A stretch of DNA of 14,954 nt from a bacterium (GTDB lineage Bacteria > Krumholzibacteriota > Krumholzibacteria > LZORAL124-64-63), in assembly GCA_021767885.1 (NCBI GenBank), contig JAASSM010000006.1, positions 1-14,954 of the forward strand, given 5' to 3'. The notes under the pieces were generated by a model, which had not been told where the DNA came from, made no database searches, and worked only from the letters and a program-made list of their open reading frames with translations. This document shows positions 6,669 through 13,456 of this stretch, in pieces; positions within the stretch are counted from its first letter, which is position 1; every line of letters starts with the position of its first letter. A program made the position numbers and the translations under genes.

Positions 6669-8189
6669 TCAGCCGCGACGCAGCAGCTGCGGCAGCAGCG
6701 CGAGATCGTCCCGGCCCACCGTCCGCAGGGCCAGCGCCGCCAGCGCGTACAGCGCCAGCCACAGCGCCACGCCGGCCAGGAACGGCGACCAGCCGGCATC
6801 GAGCTGGAGCAGGAACCAGCCGTCCAGCCAGCCCGGTCGTAGCAGGTGCAGCAGGCCGGCGGTGGCCGCCCAGCTCGTCGCCAGGGTGAGCGCCGGTCCG
6901 AGGAAGGCCCGACCCAGCGGATGCCGGTAGTCGGTGCGGCCGAGGTTCCAGACGTGCAGGGCCACGCTCTGGGCGAGGGTGACCACGGTGGCGGCTCCGG
7001 CGCCGTAGTAGCCGAAGCGAGGAATGAGCAGGGCGTTGAGCACCACGTTGGTGACCAGCGCGCTGACGCCGATCATCACGAACACCCGCTCGCGGCCGGC
7101 GGCGATGAGGGTGCGGTTGAGCACGTGGTTGGCCGCCTGCAGCGGCAGGCCCCAGATCACGAGCTGCAGCACGGAGATGGAGGCGGCGAAGGCCGCCGGG
7201 TCGGCATCGGTGGTGCCCCGCGCGAACCACTCGATGAGCGGCCGCGCGCAGAGGCTGGTCAGCCAGGCCAGGGGCAGGGCGGCCAGGAGCATGTAGCGCA
7301 GGCTCCGCTCGGCCAGGCGCCGGGTGTCGGTGGCGGACTGCTGGGAGTAGCGGGCCAGGGCGGGGAACATGGCCGTCGCGAAGATGTTGGGCGCGATGAG
7401 CAGGATGTCCAGCGCCCGATGGCCCAGGCCGTAGATGCCCGTGGCCGCCTTGCCGGCGATCTCGTTGAGCATCACGGTGTCCACCTTGTAGCTGAGGATG
7501 CCGAAGGTGGTGGCCAGGAACATGGGCAGCCCCAGGGCCAGCATCCAGCGCAGGCCGGGGACGTCCTCGTCCGGCCGGGCGCGGCGCCAGGGGCCGGTCT
7601 TCCAGAACATGAGCGGTGCCATCACCAGCAGGCGGGCGGCACGGCTGGCGAAGTTGGCCCAGATCACGCCCATCAGACCCCAGCCGGCGTCGAGCCACCA
7701 CCACGCCAGGGCGAAGTAGACCACCGCGGAGACCAGCTGGCCCCAGGTCTGATACTGGACCTTCTCGTGGGCCTGGAGCACCGAGTCGCAGGCCATGGCC
7801 GTGGTCTCGAGGAAGAGCCCGGCGGCGGTGACCAGGATGGCGGCCATCGCCAGCTCGCTCTCGCCGGTCAGCTGCAGGTAGGCCAGGAGCACCAGGTAGC
7901 ACAGCGCCCCCAGGCCCCAGCGCAGGCGCAGCGCGGCCCACATCAGCGGCCAGCTCCACTGGCGGTGGCGGGTGACCTCGCGCGTCAGGAGCACGCCGAG
8001 GCCGAAGTTGGCCACCGTCAACAGGATCACGGTGAGGTCGTTGGCCAGGAACCAGATGCCCATGCCCTCGGGGCCGAGCAGCGGCGTCATCTTCTTGGTG
8101 ATGAACACCGCGAGCAGCCGGCCGAGCATGAAGCCGGCGGTGAGCAGGAAGGTGTTCTTGGCGACGCTGCGGGTGGCGGTGGGCGGCAC
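6669..8189 (-). CDS. Polysaccharide flippase (Wzx/MurJ-like MOP superfamily)
   Basis: A 506-residue, highly hydrophobic inner-membrane protein with about 12-14 helices, typical of oligosaccharidyl-lipid flippases. The N-terminus VAKNTFLLTAGFMLGRLLAVF and the following TPLLGPEGMGIWFLANDL match the conserved first two helices of polysaccharide-biosynthesis (RfbX/Wzx) proteins. Later segments such as GILSYKVDTVMLNEIAG and the C-terminal GYYGAGAATVVT also fit. The family moves undecaprenyl-linked sugars across the membrane for O-antigen, capsule or exopolysaccharide. The start is GTG 8189, chosen because GAGGAG (8195-8200) lies 5 bases upstream. The frame is open to 8318, but the extra residues are hydrophilic and do not resemble the family. 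No glycosyltransferases are nearby, so the sugar pathway cannot be named. Confidence 0.85.
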   Translation of the reverse strand: MPPTATRSVAKNTFLLTAGFMLGRLLAVFITKKMTPLLGPEGMGIWFLANDLTVILLTVANFGLGVLLTREVTRHRQWSWPLMWAALRLRWGLGALCYLVLLAYLQLTGESELAMAAILVTAAGLFLETTAMACDSVLQAHEKVQYQTWGQLVSAVVYFALAWWWLDAGWGLMGVIWANFASRAARLLVMAPLMFWKTGPWRRARPDEDVPGLRWMLALGLPMFLATTFGILSYKVDTVMLNEIAGKAATGIYGLGHRALDILLIAPNIFATAMFPALARYSQQSATDTRRLAERSLRYMLLAALPLAWLTSLCARPLIEWFARGTTDADPAAFAASISVLQLVIWGLPLQAANHVLNRTLIAAGRERVFVMIGVSALVTNVVLNALLIPRFGYYGAGAATVVTLAQSVALHVWNLGRTDYRHPLGRAFLGPALTLATSWAATAGLLHLLRPGWLDGWFLLQLDAGWSPFLAGVALWLALYALAALALRTVGRDDLALLPQLLRRG

Positions 8190-8267
8190 GCGGGCTCCTC
8201 GCGAGTGGGCGGGCGATGGCGGCGATGATGGCACCGTCGCCACCAGCCGCGCAAGCGGCAACCAGGT

Positions 8268-8400
8268 TGTGCCCCGAAGAATGTTTATGGCCCGCGCATG
8301 CCCGGGAGAGAGCCCCAAAATTTACATTTCATGTGCTCACGGGCAGCGATGGTGAGGGGAAATCGCGGTTCCGGCAGCCATCAACAATCTTCGGGGCACA
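8268..8400. repeat. 13-bp inverted repeat pair bracketing 107 bases
   Basis: TGTGCCCCGAAGA (8268-8280) is repeated in perfect inverted form as TCTTCGGGGCACA (8388-8400). Extending inward past one mismatch adds three more matching bases (16 of 17). The interior has an AT-rich patch (around 8315-8335) unusual for this window. The right arm begins two bases after the stop of the minus-strand Omp85-like gene. No flanking target-site duplication is obvious. It may be a small mobile-element remnant (MITE-like), a long-range RNA stem in the intergenic transcript, or a paired protein site. Confidence 0.7.
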
Positions 8401-8402
8401 GC

Positions 8403-10238
8403 TCAGAAGGTGCCGCGGGTGGCGGTGGTGATCACCAGGCCGTCCCCCCCCGTCAGATCGTAGGTCAGATCCAGCCGCGCCAGCTCGCTGCTGCCCGAGC
8501 GGACGCCGCCGAAGCGCAGCCCCACGCCCACCTCGTGGCGGGTGTCTCCCAGGTCGCGGTCCTCGTCCCGGAAGCGGGCCAGGCCGCCGGCGTAGAAGGC
8601 GCCCCAGCCCACGCGCGCCAGGCCCAGGGGCTCCCAGGGCAGCACCCGCCCCAGCTCGGTGTTCCAGCGCAGGAGCTCCTCGCCGGCCATGCCGTCCACG
8701 TCCAGGGTGCGCAGGCCCCGGTCCAGGCCCAGGACGGGCAGCAGGTCGCCGGTGAGTTGCTCGGTGTGGACCGCCTCGACGAAGGTCTTCCAGGTGTACG
8801 GGCGCTCCGGCGCGCCGAGCCGCTGGTACCAGCCCGCGAGGGCGCCAAGGTAGTGGTTGCGATCGTCGGCGGCGCCGCCCACGTCGGCCAGGGCGACGAC
8901 CTGCTGGACCATGAAGGCGCGGCCGACGCGGTCCCAGTTGCCGACCACCGCCTGCAGGGACCAGGGATCGCCGGACCCGGCGCTCGAGCCCACGGCCGCG
9001 CCGGAGGGCCCGGCGCGCAGCTCCAGGGTGGGATCCAGGGGCACGTCCTCCTGGTTGCCGTAGCGCATGAGGAAGCGCGTCGTGGTCCAGTGCCGGCCAT
9101 GGCTGTAGACCACCAGGTGCGGCCAGCTGCGCGTGCCACGCTCGCGGGCCAGGGGCGAGCCAGGAGCGGCGAGGAATCCGAGGTCGGCCACCCGGCCGTC
9201 CGACAGGACGGCCCGGCCGGTTCCCAGGTCCCAGTCCAGGCGGGTCACGTGCCACGCGGCGCCCAGGCGCCAGATGCGGCCGCGGCCAGCGGGGCTGACG
9301 CGCCGGGCCGCCTCCACGCGGAAGCCCTCGCTCCGCCGCGGCAGGAGGGCGTAGAGGCGCTCCGCGCGCCGCGGATCGGTGCCGGCGGGGCCGCCGTTGC
9401 TCAGGTACCAGCGCGTGTCGTGCAACCGCTCCCAGGCGCGGGTCTTGACCTGCCAGGCCTGGTCGTCGGAGCGGAAGGGGACCGAGACCGCGGCCCAGCG
9501 GTCGTGGCCATCGGTGCGCTCGTCCACGTTCAGTTCCACGGTGAGCGGCGAGCGCAGCACGCGGTGCTGGCGCACGTAGATGCGGCCGTAGGTCGCGTCG
9601 AGGTCGTTCCCCACGCCGGTGCGCAACAGCAGGGCGGTGCCCAGGAAGTTCTGCTCGGTGAGCGAGAGCCCCCAGCGCACATCGCCGCTGGAGGCCAGGG
9701 AGAAGCGCAGGCCCAGGCCCAGGGTCCAGGTCTCGCGGGTGTGGACGCGGACAGGGACCCGGCCATCGGCGGTGGTGTCGACGGGCGTGACGGAGACCTG
9801 GTTCAGGATACCCAGGCGCCGGAGATTGCGCGCGGACTCGCGCAGCAGGGCGGGATCGAACCGATCGCCCTCGCGGAAGAGGAGCTCCTGGCGCACCACC
9901 CAGGGCCGCGTGTCGGCGTGCAGGGCGTTCATGGCCCGGCGCAGGGTGCGGTTCAGTCCGCTGGCCGCGGCCACCTCCTCGGCGGTGAAGATGGGATCGA
10001 GATCCAGGCGGATCTCGCCGACGCGGAGGGTGTCGCCGGGAGCCGTCGCGGCCTCCGGCGCCGCGGCTGCGCCGGGCGCGACGCCGCCTGCGGTCGTCGC
10101 CAGGACCAGGACCAGACAGGCTGTCAGCCAGTGTCTGCCAGTCGGGATCACGGCGCTGCCAGACTGACGCACCGCATCTGCCAGCCTGGAATGCGCACCG
10201 GGGCACCGGCCCCTCCGACCGCCGCGCGCCGCGTTCAC
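8403..10238 (-). CDS. Omp85-like outer-membrane protein with POTRA-type N-terminus
   Basis: A 611-residue predicted outer-membrane protein. A hydrophobic signal segment lies at about residues 37-60 (WLTACLVLVLATTAGGV ... AAAA). A POTRA-like region follows at about 72-165, including FREGDRFDPALLRESARNLRRLGILNQV, the typical 'two-helix plus strand' pattern. The rest alternates polar and hydrophobic residues as in a beta-barrel and ends in a terminal Phe (RGTF), the usual barrel-assembly signal. The segment LTEQNFLGTALLL matches the BamA/TamA 'D.N.LGTG..L' region. Where the family has the loop-6 (V/I)RG(Y/F) motif, this protein reads VDGM (514-517). The start is uncertain: GTG 10238 has AGGA 9 bases upstream, while GTGs at 10172 and 10151 would give a shorter, more ordinary signal peptide but have weaker ribosome sites. 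The function is unknown; secretion, lipid transfer or protein insertion are the family roles. Confidence 0.75.
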   Translation of the reverse strand: MNAARGGRRGRCPGAHSRLADAVRQSGSAVIPTGRHWLTACLVLVLATTAGGVAPGAAAAPEAATAPGDTLRVGEIRLDLDPIFTAEEVAAASGLNRTLRRAMNALHADTRPWVVRQELLFREGDRFDPALLRESARNLRRLGILNQVSVTPVDTTADGRVPVRVHTRETWTLGLGLRFSLASSGDVRWGLSLTEQNFLGTALLLRTGVGNDLDATYGRIYVRQHRVLRSPLTVELNVDERTDGHDRWAAVSVPFRSDDQAWQVKTRAWERLHDTRWYLSNGGPAGTDPRRAERLYALLPRRSEGFRVEAARRVSPAGRGRIWRLGAAWHVTRLDWDLGTGRAVLSDGRVADLGFLAAPGSPLARERGTRSWPHLVVYSHGRHWTTTRFLMRYGNQEDVPLDPTLELRAGPSGAAVGSSAGSGDPWSLQAVVGNWDRVGRAFMVQQVVALADVGGAADDRNHYLGALAGWYQRLGAPERPYTWKTFVEAVHTEQLTGDLLPVLGLDRGLRTLDVDGMAGEELLRWNTELGRVLPWEPLGLARVGWGAFYAGGLARFRDEDRDLGDTRHEVGVGLRFGGVRSGSSELARLDLTYDLTGGDGLVITTATRGTF

Positions 10239-10290
10239 AGTTCGTTGTCCTGCATGAAGTTCCCGTGATCGACGGCCGTCGCGGCCCGGG

Positions 10291-10306
10291 TGGCACGCGG
10301 GTTGTA
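10291..10306 (+). promoter_or_regulatory. Sigma-54-like -24/-12 element upstream of hsp20
   Basis: TGGCACG (10291-10297), four bases, then TTGTA (10302-10306) matches the sigma-54 consensus TGGCACGN4TTGCW with one mismatch. That mismatch is at the important -12 C. The GG-to-GT spacing is exactly right. It lies 82 bases upstream of the heat-shock ATG. An overlapping TGTAAT (10303-10308) is 5 of 6 to a sigma-70 -10 box but has no -35 partner. Confidence 0.35.
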
Positions 10307-10387
10307 ATAGGACGGGTGAACGACACCGGGAGCCCCGCTCCCGAGCGGATCAAGAGGACAAGGAACCAGAGACCAGGAGGTCACGCC

Positions 10388-10786
10388 ATGTATCCCATCG
10401 CTCAGCTGATCAACGCCGCGCTCGAGCCCGCCAGCACCAACGGCCGCGCCTGGACCGTGGACGAGCGCCTGCCGCGGACCAACATCCTCGAGGGCGAGAA
10501 GGACTTCCGGCTCGAGATGGACCTGCCCGGCGTCCGCAACCAGGACCTGGACATCAGCGTCGAGGACGACACCCTCACCGTCAAGGCCGAGCGGAGCCTG
10601 GAGGTTCCCGAGGGCTACCGCAGCCGCCGCAGCGAGATGAACGGCAAGATGTCCTGGCGCCGCAGCTTCCAGCTCGGCAGCGCGGTGGACGTCGAGAAGA
10701 TCGGCGCCCGCCTCGAGCACGGGATCCTGACCGTGACGCTGCCCAAGAGCGAGAAGTCGCTGCCGCGGCGCATCGAGGTCGAGTAG
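10388..10786 (+). CDS. Small heat-shock protein, Hsp20/alpha-crystallin family
   Basis: A 132-residue cytoplasmic holdase chaperone that binds unfolding proteins without ATP. The alpha-crystallin domain spans about residues 33-120: FRLEMDLPGV (40-49), DISVEDDTLTVKAER (55-69) and the signature GILTVTLPK (112-120). The C-terminal anchor I-x-V is IEV at 129-131. The short N-terminal arm begins MYPIAQLI. The start is ATG 10388, with AGGAGG at 10375-10380, 7 bases upstream. An upstream extension of the frame to 10265 crosses the promoter region and is not used. The untranslated leader holds a small hairpin (CGGGAG 10327-10332, CTCCCG 10338-10343), but I see no pairing that masks the ribosome site as in RNA thermometers, and no CIRCE element. 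The gene has its own terminator, so it is monocistronic. Confidence 0.95.
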   Translation: MYPIAQLINAALEPASTNGRAWTVDERLPRTNILEGEKDFRLEMDLPGVRNQDLDISVEDDTLTVKAERSLEVPEGYRSRRSEMNGKMSWRRSFQLGSAVDVEKIGARLEHGILTVTLPKSEKSLPRRIEVE

Positions 10787-10829
10787 ATCCGGACCGATCC
10801 ATGACGCTGGCCAGCGGCCGCGTCCGGCA

Positions 10830-10868
10830 GGCCCGCCCCGCAGTCCCGCGGGGCGGGCCGTTCTCGTG
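10830..10868 (+). terminator. Terminator hairpin after hsp20
   Basis: A perfect 12-bp GC-rich stem, GGCCCGCCCCGC (10830-10841) with GCGGGGCGGGCC (10848-10859), has a 6-base loop and is followed by GTTCTCGT. The T-run is weak, so efficiency is uncertain, but the stem is very strong and starts 44 bases after the hsp20 stop. Confidence 0.65.
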
Positions 10869-10924
10869 CCCGGCACCGCCGCTCCGGCCGTGACAGCCCG
10901 CCGGCCATGTGTCATGATCGGGCC

Positions 10925-11827
10925 ATGAAGCTCATCACCTACACGCAGGGGGCGGATCCGCGTTGCGGCCTGGCCCTGAGCGACACCGTCGGCCTGGACC
11001 TCCTGGCCGCCGACCCCACGCTGCCGGGCACCTGGCACGCCCTCTTCAGCGAGCTGGACCGCGTCCGGCGGCTCCAGGACCAGTACCTGCCCCGCGCGGC
11101 CGACCCCGTGGCCGGCGACGCCGCCCCCGCCCCGCCGCTGTTCCCGCTGGCCTCGGTCCGGCTGCTGGCGCCGGTACTTCTGCCGTCGAAGATCATCGGC
11201 GTGGGCCTGAACTACCGGGACCATGCCGCGGAGCAGGACCGCCCGTTGCCCCAGCAGCCCATGTTCTTCGGCAAGGCGCCCAGCTGCCTGCAGACCCACG
11301 ACGGTCCCATCGAGCTGGCGGCAGACCTCACCCAGGTGGACGCCGAGGCGGAGCTCGCCGTGGTGATCGGCAAGCCCGCGCGGGCGGTCCCGGCCGCGAG
11401 GGCGGGCGAGGTGATCGCCGGGTACACGGTGTTCAACGACGTGACGGATCGCGAGGCCCAGCGGCGCGACCGGCAGTTCTTCCGGGGCAAGAGCCTGGAC
11501 ACCGGCGGCCCCTGCGGCCCGTGGATCGTCACGCCGGAGGAGCTGCCCGACCAGGCCCTGGGCCTGCGCATCCGCTGCTGGTGGAACGAGGACCTGATGC
11601 AGGACAGCTCCACGGCGCAGCTCGCGTTCGGCCCCCACGCGCTGGTGGAGCATGCCAGCCGGCACATGACCCTCTTCCCCGGCGACATCATCGCCACCGG
11701 CACGCCCGGCGGCGTGGGCGAGTTCCGCGATCCGCCGCGCTTCCTGCAGCCTGGCGACGTGGTGACCGTGGAGATCGAGGGCCTCGGCCGCCTCTGCAAC
11801 CCCGTGCGCCGCTGGCCGGCGAGCTAG
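10925..11827 (+). CDS. Fumarylacetoacetate hydrolase (FAH) family protein
   Basis: A 300-residue enzyme of the FAH superfamily, whose members hydrolyse or decarboxylate diketo/oxo acids using a divalent metal. The variable N-terminal domain is followed by the catalytic fold: GVGLNYRDHAAE (92-103), PMFFGKAPS, then the metal-binding acidic set E141 and E143 in DAEAELAVVIGK and D172 in VFNDVTDRE. FFRGKSLDTGGPCGPWIVT and FPGDIIATGTPGGVG come later. This pattern fits the 2-hydroxyhepta-diene-dioate isomerase, acylpyruvase or oxaloacetate decarboxylase subgroups; the true substrate is not decidable here. The start is taken at ATG 10925, giving the family-typical MKLITY; an in-frame ATG at 10907 adds six residues and neither has a good ribosome site. 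It stands alone between two hairpins. Confidence 0.88.
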   Translation: MKLITYTQGADPRCGLALSDTVGLDLLAADPTLPGTWHALFSELDRVRRLQDQYLPRAADPVAGDAAPAPPLFPLASVRLLAPVLLPSKIIGVGLNYRDHAAEQDRPLPQQPMFFGKAPSCLQTHDGPIELAADLTQVDAEAELAVVIGKPARAVPAARAGEVIAGYTVFNDVTDREAQRRDRQFFRGKSLDTGGPCGPWIVTPEELPDQALGLRIRCWWNEDLMQDSSTAQLAFGPHALVEHASRHMTLFPGDIIATGTPGGVGEFRDPPRFLQPGDVVTVEIEGLGRLCNPVRRWPAS

Positions 11828-11841
11828 CCAGCTCGCCGGCC
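11814..11841 (+). terminator. Hairpin spanning the FAH stop codon, possible terminator
   Basis: A perfect 12-bp inverted repeat, GGCCGGCGAGCT (11814-11825) and AGCTCGCCGGCC (11830-11841), has a 4-base loop and overlaps the TAG stop (11825-11827). No T-run follows, so it may act as a Rho-independent-like pause, an mRNA 3' stabiliser, or nothing. Confidence 0.4.
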
Positions 11842-12144
11842 CACGGGCCCGAGCTTCGCGGGCGCGCGTCACCGCGCCGGCTCCCTCTCGCGACCGGTTC
11901 GCAAATCGCGCCACGCCCGGTCCCCGGCGTGCAATGCGCATCCCGCGGCGGCGCATGGCAGACCGACGGCTCTCGCCGCGGCGGGTCCGATCGTGCCGTC
12001 CAGGGACCTTTCCGGTGACCTCACGGCGCGCCCCCTGATTCCGGAACGTTCCTTGTAAGACCCCCGGTGGCCACCCGTCACGCCGGGCAGCTCGCAATGC
12101 GGGCCGCCCGTCCCGGCCCCACGACATCCCCGGGGAGATCCTCC
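11842..12144 (+). other. Gene-free stretch before the helical-protein/SPFH pair
   Basis: I see no gene here. It contains overlapping palindromes TTCCGGAA (12040-12047) and GGAACGTTCC (12043-12052), near TTGTAAGA at 12053-12060; this may be an operator/promoter area, but no full -35/-10 pair is convincing. A strong ribosome site (GGGGAG, 12132-12137) for the next gene closes the stretch. Confidence 0.4.
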
Positions 12145-12669
12145 ATGCCGGCCGCCTGCGTGAGCCTCAACGAGATGACCGACGTCCTCGCCCATCTGCC
12201 CACCTACGGAGTCTACGCCTCGGGACGCCGCGCCGTGGATGCGGAGCGGAGCTTCCGCCGCAGCCTGGGCAGCCTGCTCAAGGAATGTGGCGACCACCTG
12301 CTGACGGTGGCCGAGCGCCGGGCGACGCTGCTGACGGGGGAGCAGGAGGAGATCCTCGACCTGCTGGTCGACCACATCAGCGCCATCTTCCGGCGGCTGG
12401 ACCGCGAGGGCCGCGTGGCCATCGCCGGCAACCCCGCCGAGACCGTTCCCGAGCTCGAGGAACTGGACGGACAGCTCCTGCAGCTGGCCGAACAGGCCCT
12501 GCGCCTGACCCGCGAGCTGGACGAGCAGCACCCCGCGGAGGCCTGGTTCCGCGACCAGGCCATCCGCCTCAGCCAGGACCTGGCCGATCTCAGCCGCACC
12601 ACCGAGGAGCGCAACTACCTGCTCGGCCTGGGCTGGGAATCGGAATTCGCCCGGATGCGCCGGAGGTAG
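12145..12669 (+). CDS. Uncharacterised helical protein
   Basis: A 174-residue protein I do not recognise. The start is ATG 12145, with GGGGAG 7 bases upstream; an upstream extension to 12067 lacks such a site. It has no signal peptide or membrane segment. From about residue 31 to 160 it is almost all charged and leucine-rich helix, for example LLTVAERRATLLTGEQEEIL and LQLAEQALRLTRELDEQ, with heptad-like spacing that suggests a coiled-coil or helical bundle. A short break falls around GNPAETVP (95-102). Cysteines are C5 and C48. It is followed after only 3 bases by the SPFH-like gene, so the two are surely co-translated and probably act together. The conspicuous bundle could be a scaffold or adaptor; no function is assigned. 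Confidence 0.8.
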   Translation: MPAACVSLNEMTDVLAHLPTYGVYASGRRAVDAERSFRRSLGSLLKECGDHLLTVAERRATLLTGEQEEILDLLVDHISAIFRRLDREGRVAIAGNPAETVPELEELDGQLLQLAEQALRLTRELDEQHPAEAWFRDQAIRLSQDLADLSRTTEERNYLLGLGWESEFARMRRR

Positions 12670-12672
12670 GCC

Positions 12673-13362
12673 ATGACCAGCGAACGTGACGTGTGGCAGG
12701 AGCGCAGCGCCAGCGAGGTGACCGTCTGGACTCCCGCCGCCCCCCGCCGGGCGGTGGAGGGCCCCCTGGCCCTGTCGCTGTTCGCCGGGCAGACCCTGGT
12801 GCTCGACCTCGCCCCGGGGCAGCTCGCCTGCCGCGAGTGCGACGGCCGCGTCGCCCAGGTCTGGCTGGACGGCCAGCCGCAGGTGGTCGTGCCGGACCGC
12901 CCCGGCCCGGGCGAGCGGCTGTGGTTCGTCCGTGACGACGCGCCGCTGACCTGGCGCTGGCACGCGGACGACGCCCTGGTGGTGGCCCTGGGCCGCGGCG
13001 GGACCGTGCGGCTGCCCGTGCGCGGCGCGGTGGCGCTGGTGGTCCGCGACGCCATGACCCTGCTCGAGTCGGTCCTGGCGGGCCTGCCGGACCTGGACCC
13101 GGACGTCCTCACCGACGTGGTCCGCACCCACGTGCAGGCCTCCCTGGAATCGCGCCTGCAGACGGTGGTCGACGGCGGCCGCCTCGATCCCGTGCGCGCC
13201 CAGGTGCTCCTGGAGGGACTGACCTGCTCCGACCTCGACGACGACCTCGCCGACCTCGGCCTGGCCGCCCTGCACGTCGCGGTGACGCTGCCCACCGGGG
13301 CAGGCGTCGCGCGCGATCACGGTCCGGATCCGATCCCGGTCTCGTACGACGACGTCCTCTGA
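12673..13362 (+). CDS. SPFH/band-7-like domain protein (tentative)
   Basis: A 229-residue protein. Residues 34-130 have the strand-rich pattern of SPFH proteins of the YdjI type: LFAGQTLVLDLAPGQLACRECDGRVAQVWLDG, then RLWFVRDDAPLTWRW, then VRLPVRGAVALVVRDAMTLL. A helical stretch then runs from about 143 to 195 (TDVVRTHVQASLESRLQTVV ... LEGL), and it ends with DLGLAALHVAVTLP, like the 'GL.L..F.I' end of the SPFH fold. The usual N-terminal membrane anchor is missing. C53-x2-C56 is a possible metal pair but is isolated. SPFH proteins form ring-like assemblies at membranes; the role here is unknown. It begins 3 bases after the preceding stop, as one operon. The assignment rests on pattern only; a divergent unrelated beta-helical protein is possible. 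Confidence 0.6.
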   Translation: MTSERDVWQERSASEVTVWTPAAPRRAVEGPLALSLFAGQTLVLDLAPGQLACRECDGRVAQVWLDGQPQVVVPDRPGPGERLWFVRDDAPLTWRWHADDALVVALGRGGTVRLPVRGAVALVVRDAMTLLESVLAGLPDLDPDVLTDVVRTHVQASLESRLQTVVDGGRLDPVRAQVLLEGLTCSDLDDDLADLGLAALHVAVTLPTGAGVARDHGPDPIPVSYDDVL

Positions 13363-13374
13363 CCCCTTCGCGGC

Positions 13375-13403
13375 TGGACAATTCTCCCCGGCGTTCCGAT
13401 CAT
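13375..13403 (+). promoter_or_regulatory. Candidate sigma-70-type promoter for the second Omp85 gene
   Basis: TGGACA (13375-13380; 5 of 6 to the -35 consensus), 17 bases, then GATCAT (13398-13403; 4 of 6 to the -10 consensus). A perfect 18-bp palindrome, GCGCCCGCCGGCGGGCGC (13411-13428), lies just downstream of the expected start point, where an operator or leader hairpin would sit. By eye only. Confidence 0.4.
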
Positions 13404-13456
13404 CAGAGCGGCGCCCGCCGGCGGGCGCGCGCACTCCATCTCCCAGGGAGGCCTCC

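Noticed and set aside
5479..10268. Plus-strand long frames over 5479-6930, 6846-8228 and 8298-10268
   Set aside because: They are antisense to the symporter, flippase and Omp85-like gene, with low-complexity Gly/Ala/Gln/His-rich translations and no recognisable domain.
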